The notes under the pieces: model-generated | What the model was told of the DNA's origin: nothing | Database searches by the model: none | Seen by the model: the letters and a program-made list of their open reading frames with translations, nothing else | Shown: in pieces, positions 53,807 to 64,000 of the stretch | How the letters are laid out: each line of letters opens with the position of its first letter | Numbering within the stretch: position 1 is the stretch's first letter | Assembly (NCBI GenBank): GCA_963930655.1 | Contig: OZ005608.1 | Span: forward strand, 7,378,001 to 7,442,000 | Reading direction: 5' to 3' | DNA from: Myrica gale | Lineage: Eukaryota; Streptophyta; Magnoliopsida; Fagales; Myricaceae | Length of the DNA stretch: 64,000 bases | Program-made: the position numbers and the translations under genes

Positions 53807-54523
53807 CTTTTTTTTAGTCATAAATAGCTTCTTCCATTAATAACATCAAGGAGGCAAAAGAACAGTACGCTCTAAAGGGTGAGCCAGGCACTCCGAAGAG
53901 TCGTCATACCAACGAGCAAGGTGACCAACAGGCCATACAGAGACCCACAAAGGGCAGAAAGTCCACACCGGACAACAAGCTAAAATAACTAAAAAAACAT
54001 AAAAACCAACAGAAAAATCACCGGCAGCCTTAAACAAAAAGGCAATCCCGAACGGGCATAAACAAAGCAAAAGTATCGGATAGAACCGAGCTAACAAAAT
54101 CCAGAACGTGACCGGAGACAGGTCGCCGGAGGCGGAGGAGGCCATGGAGGCAGCCGAAAAGTTCGGCAAGTGAGATCCACGAGCACCGCGAGGGGCACGT
54201 GGATCCACACGCGTAGTCTCTAACATGTTGGAGACGCCTTGTTGCGTAGATCGGGGCCTGTTGAGGGCAGTCCATGGGCGCATGCTCGATGAAGCTTGAC
54301 GGAAGCCACCGACCACCGCACGAATGCTACCTGTAGAAAAGAGCAAAAAACCAGCCAAAACAGCCGGCCCAACGAACCAGAGAGAAGGAGAGGGGAGAAG
54401 GAAGAGGGGGAAAGAAAGGAGGAGAGAGAAGGAGGGAGCCAGAGCTCCCTCCCTCCCCACGAGAGGCGCTGGGTTCGGGAGAGCAAATAGCGTTTAGAGA
54501 GAGAAGTTTCGAGATAGAGGGTC
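53807..54523 (-). mobile_element. internally deleted LINE-derived retroposon, 717 bp
   Basis: Inserted on the minus strand. It starts with a G+C-rich CT/GA-rich leader (from 54523), ends in TATTAATGGAAG and a short A tail (TAAAAAAAAG at 53807-53816), and is flanked by the 15-bp repeat TATGTAACTTTTGCT (53792-53806 and 54524-54538). Copy A at about 41690 has the single target site. A tail and a 15-bp duplication indicate target-primed reverse transcription. The internal open frame (about 200 codons) has no ATG at its start and no RT or endonuclease motif, so the element needed LINE enzymes in trans. Confidence 0.85.
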
Positions 54524-54555
54524 TATGTAACTTTTGCTTTTAATTAAACAAATAC

Positions 54556-54775
54556 TCACTTATTACAACTTGCACTTCCAAGCCCAAAAAACAGCCACAG
54601 TTTCTCCTTGGCTTATGCAACATGTCTCCCCAAAATAGCCACCATCTTATATAACAATTCCAATTGGTCCCTATCTGTGCCCTCTTGTAGTGCCAACACC
54701 AAAAAGGCACGAACCAGCAGTCCAGCACAATGATGCCAACAGTGCCGCGCCGTACAACATTCCTCTACCAGACAT
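54556..54775 (-). pseudogene. frameshifted copy of the 70-codon ORF
   Basis: Matches 41721-41933 (ATG at 54775). After the 15th-20th codon an 8-base tandem duplication (GACTGCTGG region, about 54715-54725) breaks the frame, and further small changes follow. If the 70-codon ORF is real, this copy is dead. Confidence 0.6.
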
Positions 54776-54798
54776 GTTTGATGTGTTAGTTCCTTTTT

Positions 54799-57140
54799 CG
54801 CAGGAGATTGTTTTTCACAAGTTATTCGTATTAAAAAAAATTCATGTCAAAAATTAGGTTCATATCTCTCTATTTTGAAAGAACTTTCAGGTCAACTTAT
54901 CGGCTTCAACTAATATATATAAGTGATTAAGGTCATGTTGTTGTAATGTGTATCAAAGGAAGTGCACAGAAATTTTGACTTCAAGCTGAAAAATATGCAA
55001 ACTTGATTTTTTTGATATATTGTTCTTGTTGCTAAAATTAAAATTTTAAGGCAAAACTCACACATGCACAATTTAGCCCAAAATTAATATTGCTTAATTA
55101 ATATTTTCTCGTCTAACATTGATTCAACATTTTATTCTAATCTTGGCTTCCTTACTAAAAGCATGGGTGTGCCCATAAAGGTACTTGATAGCCTGTTTGC
55201 CTCTCTCTCTCTCTCTCGATCAATTCTGCGTTTGCCCTCTCTGAGTCTCTGCCTCTGTTTAATTTTTTTAGTTTTTTTTCAATTTCATTTTCGTTAGTAT
55301 CGATTTCTTGTTCTTCATTTCATTATTGTTAACTAATTAATTTTTTTAGTGCAAGTTACAAGATTGATAGATTGTGATTTGTGAATTTTTGTTGTGCCGT
55401 GTGTGGTCAGTGCACTGCATTGAGGTAAAAAAAATAAAAATTTGTTCAATTATTTAGTTAATTATTGTAGTTCATTAGTTAATTATTTATTGTAGAGTCT
55501 AGATTAGATTAGGTTGTGAAAATGTGGAGGATGAGTTTGATTGGAGGATTTGGTTTTGTTTGAAGTTGTGAATCTGTTTGCAATTGGAGGATTAACAGTG
55601 GACTTGTTTGATTTCGTTTACAAAATACATTGATACAATATGAGTATTAGAGTATAGGTTTTATTATTCTATACTTTAACAATATTAATATAAATATTAT
55701 TCTATAGTTTACAAAATACAATATTAGTGTATTATTTTTTTTTTATTTCAAGGAAAATGCCCATAATATTAGAATAATAATTGTTAGATTTAAAATCTTA
55801 AATAATAGGATTGATTGATAATTAGTAATTTGGGTTTTGTTGGTGTGTTGTATTTTATTCTTTATTTAACTTTGAGCATGTAATAAACATAAAAAATTAT
55901 TTTTTGGATTTGGATTTTTTTTAATGATGGACATGGTGTTGTGCACATATTTCATAATTTTCATTATTTTGTAAAGTTGATCATTTTGATATGGTGATGT
56001 TTCATTGTTTTGGAAAATGGAAAGTAATCAATTAGGTGTTATATTATATATTAGTTAAAATTTTCAATTAGTTTAGTCATTAGTGACCAATATTTTGTAG
56101 TTGGTCATTAAATATTACAGGCATAAATAAAAAGACCATACAAAACTAACACTACATAATCATATGATAGTGATGTTTTGATTAAACGACCAACATTTTA
56201 TTCCATTCAATTTAACTATACAATTTGTAATATTTGTAGATTTTTTTTAGAATTCAAATTTGTATTATTTGTAGTTTTATTTTTTCAGAATGTAAATGTT
56301 TATTATTTGTAGATTTTATTTATATGTTTATTTGTAATTTTTAAATTTGTTATTAACAATTTTGTATCATTTTTCTTTCATTAATTTTTGTATGTGATTT
56401 ATTAATATAATGCAATTGACATTATAGAATTGTAATATGTAAATGAATAAAAAAGTACTACATCCAACATCCAATATTGTTACATTAACATCTAACTAAA
56501 TTTTGTTAATTTGGATCCAACATCCATCTTTAAAAACCAGCCTAAAAAATCAAGCAATATTTCACTGCCAAAAGAGGCCTACAATCATCAGAAGCCCAAC
56601 AAATTAAATAATAAGCCCAAAATCAGCCCAGAATAAGAAGCTCGAAAATTTAAAGTTTTGGGCCCAAAAAGGGCCAAAATTAGCCCCTTTTCAGCTGTCG
56701 GGATTACCGGAATTCCGGCAGTTGCCGGACAGGAACCGGATGCCAAAATAGGCATCCGGTTCTTACCGGTACCGGAGTCAGAATTTGAAATTTCAGCTTC
56801 GGTAATGCTGGTATCCATGACCCTTACTCACATCCGAGTTTCCTCGCAGCAAACCATCACACAATCCAATTCACAACAAAAATGAGTTTCCAATGAACAA
56901 TTCCAATCCCATTAGCGCATAACTCTCAGCAATGAACCAGCATATTGGAAACTAACAACGATAATCCACTGAAACTTCTGTTATCGATGATACTATGAAA
57001 ACCCTTCCCTTCATATTTTATTAAATATCATATCTTATATAAATGATTAACTTGTTCTTAGCAGAGAAATATATAACAAGAGAAATCTTACTTGTTCTGC
57101 GCCAGAATCCTCAAGTTTGAGACTTGAAATGCTGAACTGG
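54799..57140. other. AT-rich intergenic DNA
   Basis: No coding region. A TC microsatellite lies at about 55201-55218. At 56640-56800 a G+C-richer stretch has repeats of CCGGAATTCCGG, CCGGTACCGG and ATCCGGTTCT type, as often seen in the flanks of plant hAT elements, but no termini were found. Confidence 0.45.
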
Positions 57141-57283
57141 TGGTAGTGGCGGAAGGAGGGGGGTTGCAGCCGCCCACAGCGGCTACCCATTGCTCCGAAT
57201 TTTACATGTGTTTTTTTTCTTTCATAATTGGCCAGGGTCCGATACCCATAAGCCCGACCTTTTTTATTTTTTTATATGCAGAA

Positions 57284-57348
57284 GGTGAAACAACGTCATT
57301 TCACCCTCTACTAAAAAAAATTAAACAGGGGTGAAACGTTGCGTTTCA
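57284..57348. promoter_or_regulatory. pair of GTGAAAC...GTTTCAC palindromes
   Basis: 57284-57305 is a near-perfect palindrome (GGTGAAAC, centre AACGTC, ATTTCACC). 57331-57348 is another (GTGAAACG, TT, GCGTTTCA). They sit 25 bases apart, upstream of a CT-rich leader-like stretch (57385-57420) and a donor-like CCAGGTACGTA at about 57480. This looks like the regulatory region of a transposon or a lost gene on the plus strand. The protein that binds is unknown. Confidence 0.4.
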
Positions 57349-60300
57349 GTACCTTTTTTTTGAAAAAACACTTGCCCCCTCTTGCTCGATCTCTCTCTCT
57401 CTCCCTCTCACTCTCACTGTTTCACTTCTCAGCCTAGCCCGTTTAGTTGCCCCACAATCCTCACCATCGTCCGCCACACCAGGTACGTATACCTGCCACT
57501 TGTTGATGTTATTTTCACTTTCTCTCATATGTTATCTTCTCACTTCTTTGATCTTTTTCTCTTTCATTGTTTCTCAGCCGCTCATTGCCAACCACTTTTC
57601 TCTCTCTTTCACAAGTGAACAATTTTATGAAATTGTGATTTGGGTGTTGGATATTTTGTGAAATTAGGGATTTGGGATCCAGAATTGCCGAATGGGGATG
57701 TGGAAATTTGGAATGGATTTATGTACTATGAAATTGGAAATGGATTTATGTATTAGAGATGAGATTTGCGCCTTGACAAACTTGATTTATGTACTGTGAA
57801 GTCTGTCCTTTGGTCTATTAAGGTTGTGAGATTGTGATTTATATACTGTGCTTCGGTCCTTTTTTAAAAAATCAAAATTTGTTTTAAAATCACACTAGCG
57901 AGACGTGAAACTTATTATTATTAATAATAATATAGATGAGATTTTTTCAAAGTATGGAATTGTAAAATGGATTCACTAATGCATAGTCTTAGACGCAAAC
58001 TAGAACAAATTCTTCCTTATGCCATTAGCTAGTGGAAAGACTGGCATGCTCAAATTGAATTAAAATGGAGTTTCTTTATAAAAGAGTTGTAATTGAGTAT
58101 AGATTATTGCTTTTATGGGATTTATGTATTATGTATTGAGTTGGCAGTGGACTTATCCGTATTAAAACTATTGAGAATGAAGTTATTTTTGTAACATTTT
58201 CAGAAGATGCAAAATCATAGGATATAATTGTCACCTTTCAGTCGCAGTACATAGTAGTACGATACATGTATTCTAATACTTTTAATACTTTTAGTTCTTA
58301 ATTTTTGACATTGTAATTCTGAGACTTTTTTTTTTGCATTACGAAAGAAATTTTTTTTGCTTCTCAACCTTTAAAGTTCAAGCCCTTTGAATTTTAATAT
58401 TAGTTATGCCACTTAGGGTGGCTGAAACTATACAAGGTAACAGAGAGAAACAAAGAGGGGTTGCCTTCAGAGACAGAAAGAAAGCGAGATCAGGATAGGA
58501 ATGTCTTAAGAGATAGTGAGGGAGAGGAACGGTGTTAAGAATGTCGGATTCGGCAGTATAGGAACTAGGAAGAACGGAAAAAGAGAAGCTTGTTGAAGAC
58601 TGAAGTAGAATCGGGTACGATTCTAACGGGTAACCGACGGAAGTTAATAGATCAATTTCGGTGAGTGTGAGTCTGTGAGTACGAGTATCAGGTGGCAAAG
58701 GGAGCGGGTTTAGGGTTTCCGGGTTATTGGAGAGGAGGGCAGATCTTTGTTTGTACGGTGTGAGAAGGCGAAAAGGAGATACAAAAATGGACCAATCTGT
58801 TGGGGGGCGGGGCGGTTTAGGACTAGGATGGGCTGGATCGGGCCGAAGCAGAAAAAGTTCCTCGTCTTACTTGCAGAAAGGCCGAACTTGAAAGGCCCAA
58901 ATTTAGAAAACAAAATCGTACTAGTTCCGGTCTTTTAAACAAATAAAAGATCACAATATTTTATCACGAAGAAGAATTGGGTGGGCCAAGGCTTAACACA
59001 GTGGCATTACATATTCGATCAGCAGGCCCAATGGACAAGTGGTTCACAACATTCGCCACTCGGCCTTACCTTCGAGTAAACCTCTCAAAGAACAGCAACA
59101 AACTATTTGAGCACGGTCTTTTTCCATTTTCTTTCTTCTTCTTTATTTATCTAAGCATTTCTCCTCTCTTTTTTTTTTTGCTTTGCTTTTTTGACTGGAC
59201 GTATTTGTAAACCTTGCCATAAAGTCATAGCCCAAACTACACAATTGCAACATGGGCCCATAGAATAAACACCCAGGAAAGTTTAATACCTCAAAAGCCC
59301 AATTCCCATGCGCCACTTCCTCAGGAGCCTATTCAGTTCGGCTTGACCTGTGCGACTCGCAAAAATCTGAGAGACACTTCCGTCTGAATTCTCAAAAATG
59401 CGGAACCCAGGCCATAAAAACTTTTGAGTTGAACAAAACGCTACCAGCTTGGCCATTGGGAGAAATAGTCTTCAAATGCCATGTATTTCTTCTAACACGG
59501 GGCTATAAGAAGGTTTACAATTTGTAATGTTCCAAAAGATGGGGCATATAATATGCAATAGACGTTATTACAAGAGAAATATAAATTTTTCTTCATCAAC
59601 TATAAAGGGTTTAACACACTGTACTCTCAAACTATCAATATTGGATATTTTATCCTCTCCGTTGATTGACTGTAGTAATACCTCTAATAATTTATTGAAT
59701 TCACAGTATTATCCTCAACATGCAAAGTTAAAAAATTGAATATTATTGTCATTTTAGTTTAAAAATTTGATAGTGTAAATATCTAAGATTTATAGTTAGA
59801 ATATGCAATATAAAATTAGATAATTTAAAATGCAAACGTCTGCCTAGAAGAAAAACCAAAATCATAGTGTGCTGATCAAGATACTTAAATATTGAGCCAT
59901 GCATGCACTGATGTCGAAGCTAGCTAGCTAGTTTGAAACTTTTGTTTTGTCAAAAAGCAAAACACACTCTATATTTGTACGCAAAGAACGCCACAAATTA
60001 ACTAATTGAAATTCGACAAAAAAAAATCTTTGCTTTTAGCTGACCTACAAGGGTTCAAATACATTCTGAGAAAGACAGGGACGGGCATGCAGATATCAAC
60101 CTTTTTCCAGACAAGAAAATATTCGATCGGATATCATTATCGATCGGAGAACAAAATGATCACCACCAAAGGAAAGCAACGTCGGTGTCACTGTGTGTAT
60201 ATAATTAACTTCAAATTCAATTTTGTCTGTGATCTCCCAAGATTACAAATGCTACTGCGTGTGTAGAATGAATCATCTCGCTCAGCCATTTTCAGTTTTT

Positions 60301-62497
60301 CAAAGGTCGAGTCCTACGTTCAAACCATGAACTTAATTTCAAGCTTTCGCCGTATGCAACTTTTGATGCCGGCCCCATGTATATATATAGCTCCTTTTTT
60401 CCGGTAACTAAAGGTGAATTAAAATGGAATTGCTTGGGAGTGGCTAGGAGAGCATGCGGACGGAACTGTAGATATAGTACTTGTGGAATCAAATGGAGTT
60501 GTCATTGGTGTCAAATCAATCTTTGGTATCAAGTGCAGACATGAAACTTTAATCAGCGGGGTTATCCTTTAGCTTTATGATTAGACATGGAAGGTGTTTT
60601 GTTCTCAAGGCACTCTAATTGCAACTTTTGACTTGATTACTAGTGGATTGGGTGCCATGGGCGGGGATCAGGAGGGACCAAGGAATCTTGATCAGACACT
60701 ATACAACCTAGTAGCCAGAAGGGTTGAAACAAGTTAATGGCCCCAGTTTAAAGTTAGCTTTGGTAATTATATATGTGACAGATCCATATTCCACTAGCTA
60801 ACACGGCCTGAAAGAGGAAAGGACCAAAGTAGCATGCATGACCATCTTGATGCATCCATTGTCATTCATATTGTTCTGGGTCTATCTTTCAAACGATGCA
60901 CAAGGTGATGATTTTATATATTTATGTTGTCAAATATATGATTAAATATTGATGATTTTTTGTGTTCTTAAAGATCAGTTAATTAAACAACGTTGACGAT
61001 AGATTAGAAGTTGTGTCTGATTGAATTGATCGAGGCATGCTAGGGAAAATCTCTTGCCAATTATGCGACGTCACGCAATACCCTTGAACTTGTGCATGTC
61101 TTAGATTTACCTCTAAATGCTCCTTCATATCCTAACCAAATTGATCGAGGCATGTTATGAGCCATCTCTAAAGAAATGAGAATAAATCGCCACGATAATA
61201 TGCACCAAATTTCTAATAGGCTCCATTTGTAATTGTTTCACACGGAGAGCGTTGAAGCCCCATGCCCTATACGGTGAAGTAAGTAGTTGTATTGGCGACA
61301 AGAAATGTTCTTTTTTCTGTCTTCTATGGAGACAAGGAAAAGTTGAGACCCAGGCAAAGGACCTAATCATTTGGGGGAAGGATGAAGGGAAAGAAATGGG
61401 TTTCCAAAGCTTTACTTTCACTATCATTTTGTGATCATCATCTCTTGAAAAGGAAGCTTTATTGTTGGTTGATTGGGACGGCTTGAAAATGGCAATCCCT
61501 TTATAGGAAAATACCAGTAGCGTAATTCCCTACCTTACAGTATTCTCCTTTTAAGTGCACGATACTTACTTTCCTTTCTATATGTGTACGTAGCACAGCA
61601 GAAATGAGTTGCATACTGAGTATGCTTTTAGACTGCAATTGTAACCATCATCATGCGTGGTCCATTCAAACTGACCTGCCTAGAGTCCACATCATAAATA
61701 CAAGTGAGGACATTATTCTTGCACATGCATCAGCTTGATCAGTAAATGTGGGTACGTACGGATCTGATACTACCCAGTTTGCAATTAATATTCAATGAAT
61801 TATCTGGTAGCTAGCTAATATCTCATTTTTCATTTTTCCATTACTGCATTGTTCCAGTAGTAATTGTGACTTGTGTATGGGTGGGTAGGTGCATAAGGGT
61901 TTGATTTCTCATTAGATTAATATGGTAAAAAACAACTTAAGTGGGAGCCAGAGTGGGGTGGATGGATCTGCGCGAGCTCTTTAAAGTTTATCTGTGTATT
62001 AGGTGGGCTCATTTCGATGGCCTGCCAGGACGTTTCTTCTGGTTACTAAAAAAATATATCCCATTTTGTAAAGCACCCAATAGGAGTTCCCATAATGCTA
62101 GCTACAAATTAGCAAGTACAAACATGGGAAAAGCGAATGGTATTTATTTGTTCAAATAATGATTGTCTATTAAAGAATAATCTCATGACTTGATCTGTGA
62201 TTCACGAACCCATAAATGGAGTACATGTTTTTATAGAAAGCTTTTTGTGATCGATTTAATTCATCCCAAACTCTGATGCAGTGTTACGTAGTCAGTTTCC
62301 GGAGTTGGTTAAGTTGCACAAAATGTCTGTTGCCTCGTTTCTCATGTATACAGTATATATGCAGTCGCCGGAGACAATAAACAAAGAAGACGTAGATTAC
62401 ACATCAGTACCACGTACGTTCTGCAATATGACCTCGAGCACTTAATATAATTGGGATGTTTGAGCCCCAAATAATTGGGGCCAAATATTTAGGTTTA
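57349..62497. other. intergenic, no gene supported
   Basis: A leader-like CT-rich stretch (57380-57620) is followed by AT-rich DNA. 58400-58900 is G+C-richer with minus-strand open frames that lack an ATG. The rest has no recognisable coding, RNA or repeat feature. Confidence 0.4.
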
Positions 62498-62690
62498 GGT
62501 TGTGTTTGTGTTGTAATATTTTTTGTATGAGAATATGTGTTGTTATTGGGTTTAGTGAAAAGGTGAAGAGAAATAATTTTTTATATTTTTTGTAATTTTT
62601 TATATTTTTTAATAGGAGAGAGATTATATTTGATTATTTTATTAGGAGTGAGATAATATTTTGGGGATAATTAAGTTGGCAAACGCAGTC
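62498..62690. mobile_element. MITE of the GGTTGTGTTTG family, copy 4
   Basis: Starts GGTTGTGTTTGTG and ends GGCAAACGCAGTC, with TTA on both sides (62495-62497 and 62691-62693). The body has GGGTTTAGTGAAAAGGTGAAGAG, like copy 1. Length 193 bp. Confidence 0.55.
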
Positions 62691-62693
62691 TTA

Positions 62694-64000
62694 ATACTAA
62701 AATATTCTTCCCATAATTTTTTATTATTATAATACTTATTAAAAATCTTATTTCTCTTCACTTTTCATCAACTCTCGTGACATATCTTTACTTTATAATA
62801 TTTCTCAAATCCCAATACGAAAAATTTTCGCAATCAAACATCCCGATGCCGTGGCCGTCGATGAAACTTTTGGAAGACCTTCTGATATGTACATGTGCGC
62901 GTGAGACACAGAGAGAGATCATCAGAGAAAGAGATAAAGTAAAGCGGACCATGAGGGAACTGATGGAGTATGTCGGGGGACGTACGCCAAGGTGACGTAG
63001 CCACACGAGGACTTGATTAGCTAGGTAGCTGAAGAGAGGGAACTACAGTTGCAGCATGGGCGGCTGATTAGTGAGGACCAGAGAGATAGATCATGTCGGA
63101 CACGTATAACAACATGACATTACTAAACCATCGAGAGGACTTGTACGTTGTTGCGGCCTGCACCATTAACGCAGTCTGAATATCGATCATCACTAGGTCG
63201 TGACCATTTACACGCTTGCGTACTGATGAATATGATTGACTAAAACGGAGTACGTCCATTAATTCTCTGCAAAATACAAAAAGAAATTAAACTTGTGTCA
63301 AGAGTCTGTTTGGCCACGATATCGACACGGCAACATCATGAAGAAAAATGGTTTTTGGGTACCTAACAACAATTGATAAGTCGTTAAATAGAGTATTAAC
63401 GGGCGAACAAAATAGCTCCACGATGCCTTGTCTAATTGGTGATAGAAACGACTTTGGCTGAGGCTTTTGGACTTTGTTTTTGTTTTGTTTTTTTTTTCTA
63501 TTTGTGGTGAAAAGAAAGCAAGAACTCAAAAGGATACGTCTAGACAAAATCTAGCTTACATTGCAAATAAATATCTTGACCAAATATTCTGGCCCTCTGC
63601 ATCTTGTCAATCATTCAGGTTCAGGCCAGGCATTAAGCGTGAAGTTGAAGCTATCATTTCCCACTTTTCCAAGCGGCCAATTGTCCAAGCAATTGGGTTT
63701 AGAATAATTACTATATATCAAATTGAATGGTACTTAATGCTTGGTCATTTTCTTTCTTTTTGACTCTTTTGGCGATCACCAAAATCTTACTCTACTCCTT
63801 TAATTCAACACTTAAATAGACAAAAACCCCAAATCAATGAAATCATCATCCTATAAATCTCACTACACGTACGTCCAAACACATCTGGCTAGAAAGTGAT
63901 ATAACATATATATACAGCTAGAAGACGCAAAAGACAATTAGCAGGAAAGATTAAATACAAGCTGCTGCGCGCACACAATTTTGACACGATATTTGATACA
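62694..64000. other. intergenic to the window end, no gene supported
   Basis: Short open frames only, none with a recognised motif. Confidence 0.4.

Larger units (their letters stand above)
52888..54798 (+). repeat. segmental duplication, copy B of 40678-41965
   Basis: Direct-repeat copy of the PPR 5' region, its upstream flank and the 70-codon ORF, with few substitutions. Differences are informative: B carries the LINE insertion (53807-54523), while A carries the 82-bp solo LTR, each absent from the other. Confidence 0.9.

Noticed and set aside
53846..54460. 204-codon open frame with several hydrophobic segments
   Set aside because: It lies wholly inside a LINE-derived insert with proved ends, starts with GTG, and has no RT, endonuclease or ORF1 motif.
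58378..58698. 106-codon minus-strand frame rich in Ser and Leu
   Set aside because: Starts with TTG and lacks any motif; it is likely a chance frame in CT/AG-biased DNA.
1..64000. tRNA, rRNA, known microRNA and CRISPR features
   Set aside because: No tRNA arm/GTTCGA box context, no rRNA core, no match recalled to common conserved plant microRNAs, and no regularly spaced identical repeats.

Overview
This window is nuclear DNA from a woody-eudicot-like plant. The evidence is spliced genes with GT-AG introns, an oleosin, an LBD/LOB transcription factor, an intronless PLS-class pentatricopeptide (PPR) gene, a plastid-type spermidine-synthase-like gene, and dense plant transposons (copia, CACTA, MULE, hAT, LINE, MITEs). 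No tRNA, rRNA or CRISPR was seen. The species cannot be fixed from the sequence alone.

Layout. 1-1.84 kb: 3' end of a Ty1/copia element with an open RT-RNase H frame. 3.07-3.72 kb: oleosin gene (minus) with seed-type promoter motifs. 4.41-15.03 kb: one 10.6-kb Mutator-like element with ~336-bp inverted ends and an exact 9-bp target duplication. It contains a LINE-like remnant, two arrays of CACTA-type subterminal repeats and a CACTA foldback, but no transposase frame. 15.34-18.88 kb: decayed copia element with both LTRs. 20.02-24.20 kb: two long LTRs almost back to back, the second split by a hAT element; a short hAT MITE follows at 25.19 kb. 26.5-27.5 kb: inverted-repeat element. 30.15-31.1 kb: LBD gene (minus) with a likely 5'UTR intron. 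33.6-34.1 kb: small inverted-repeat element carrying a receptor-kinase fragment.

39.5-54.8 kb is the most interesting part: a minus-strand cluster built by local duplication. It has an intact PPR gene, a 70-codon small ORF, three copies of a two-exon gene for a cysteine-free secreted peptide precursor (108-110 aa), a spermidine-synthase-like gene, and two broken PPR copies. Transposons lie at or near the duplication joins. A solo-LTR and a LINE insertion each have their empty site in the sister copy, which dates them after the duplication. 54.8-64 kb is AT-rich and without a supportable gene.

The functional genes are ordinary independent plant genes (seed oil bodies, organ-boundary transcription control, organelle RNA processing, polyamine-like metabolism). 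The secreted-peptide trio is the best candidate for something undescribed. All three copies keep the same signal peptide, intron phase and C-terminal Pro/Ser block, and I do not recognise the family with confidence.
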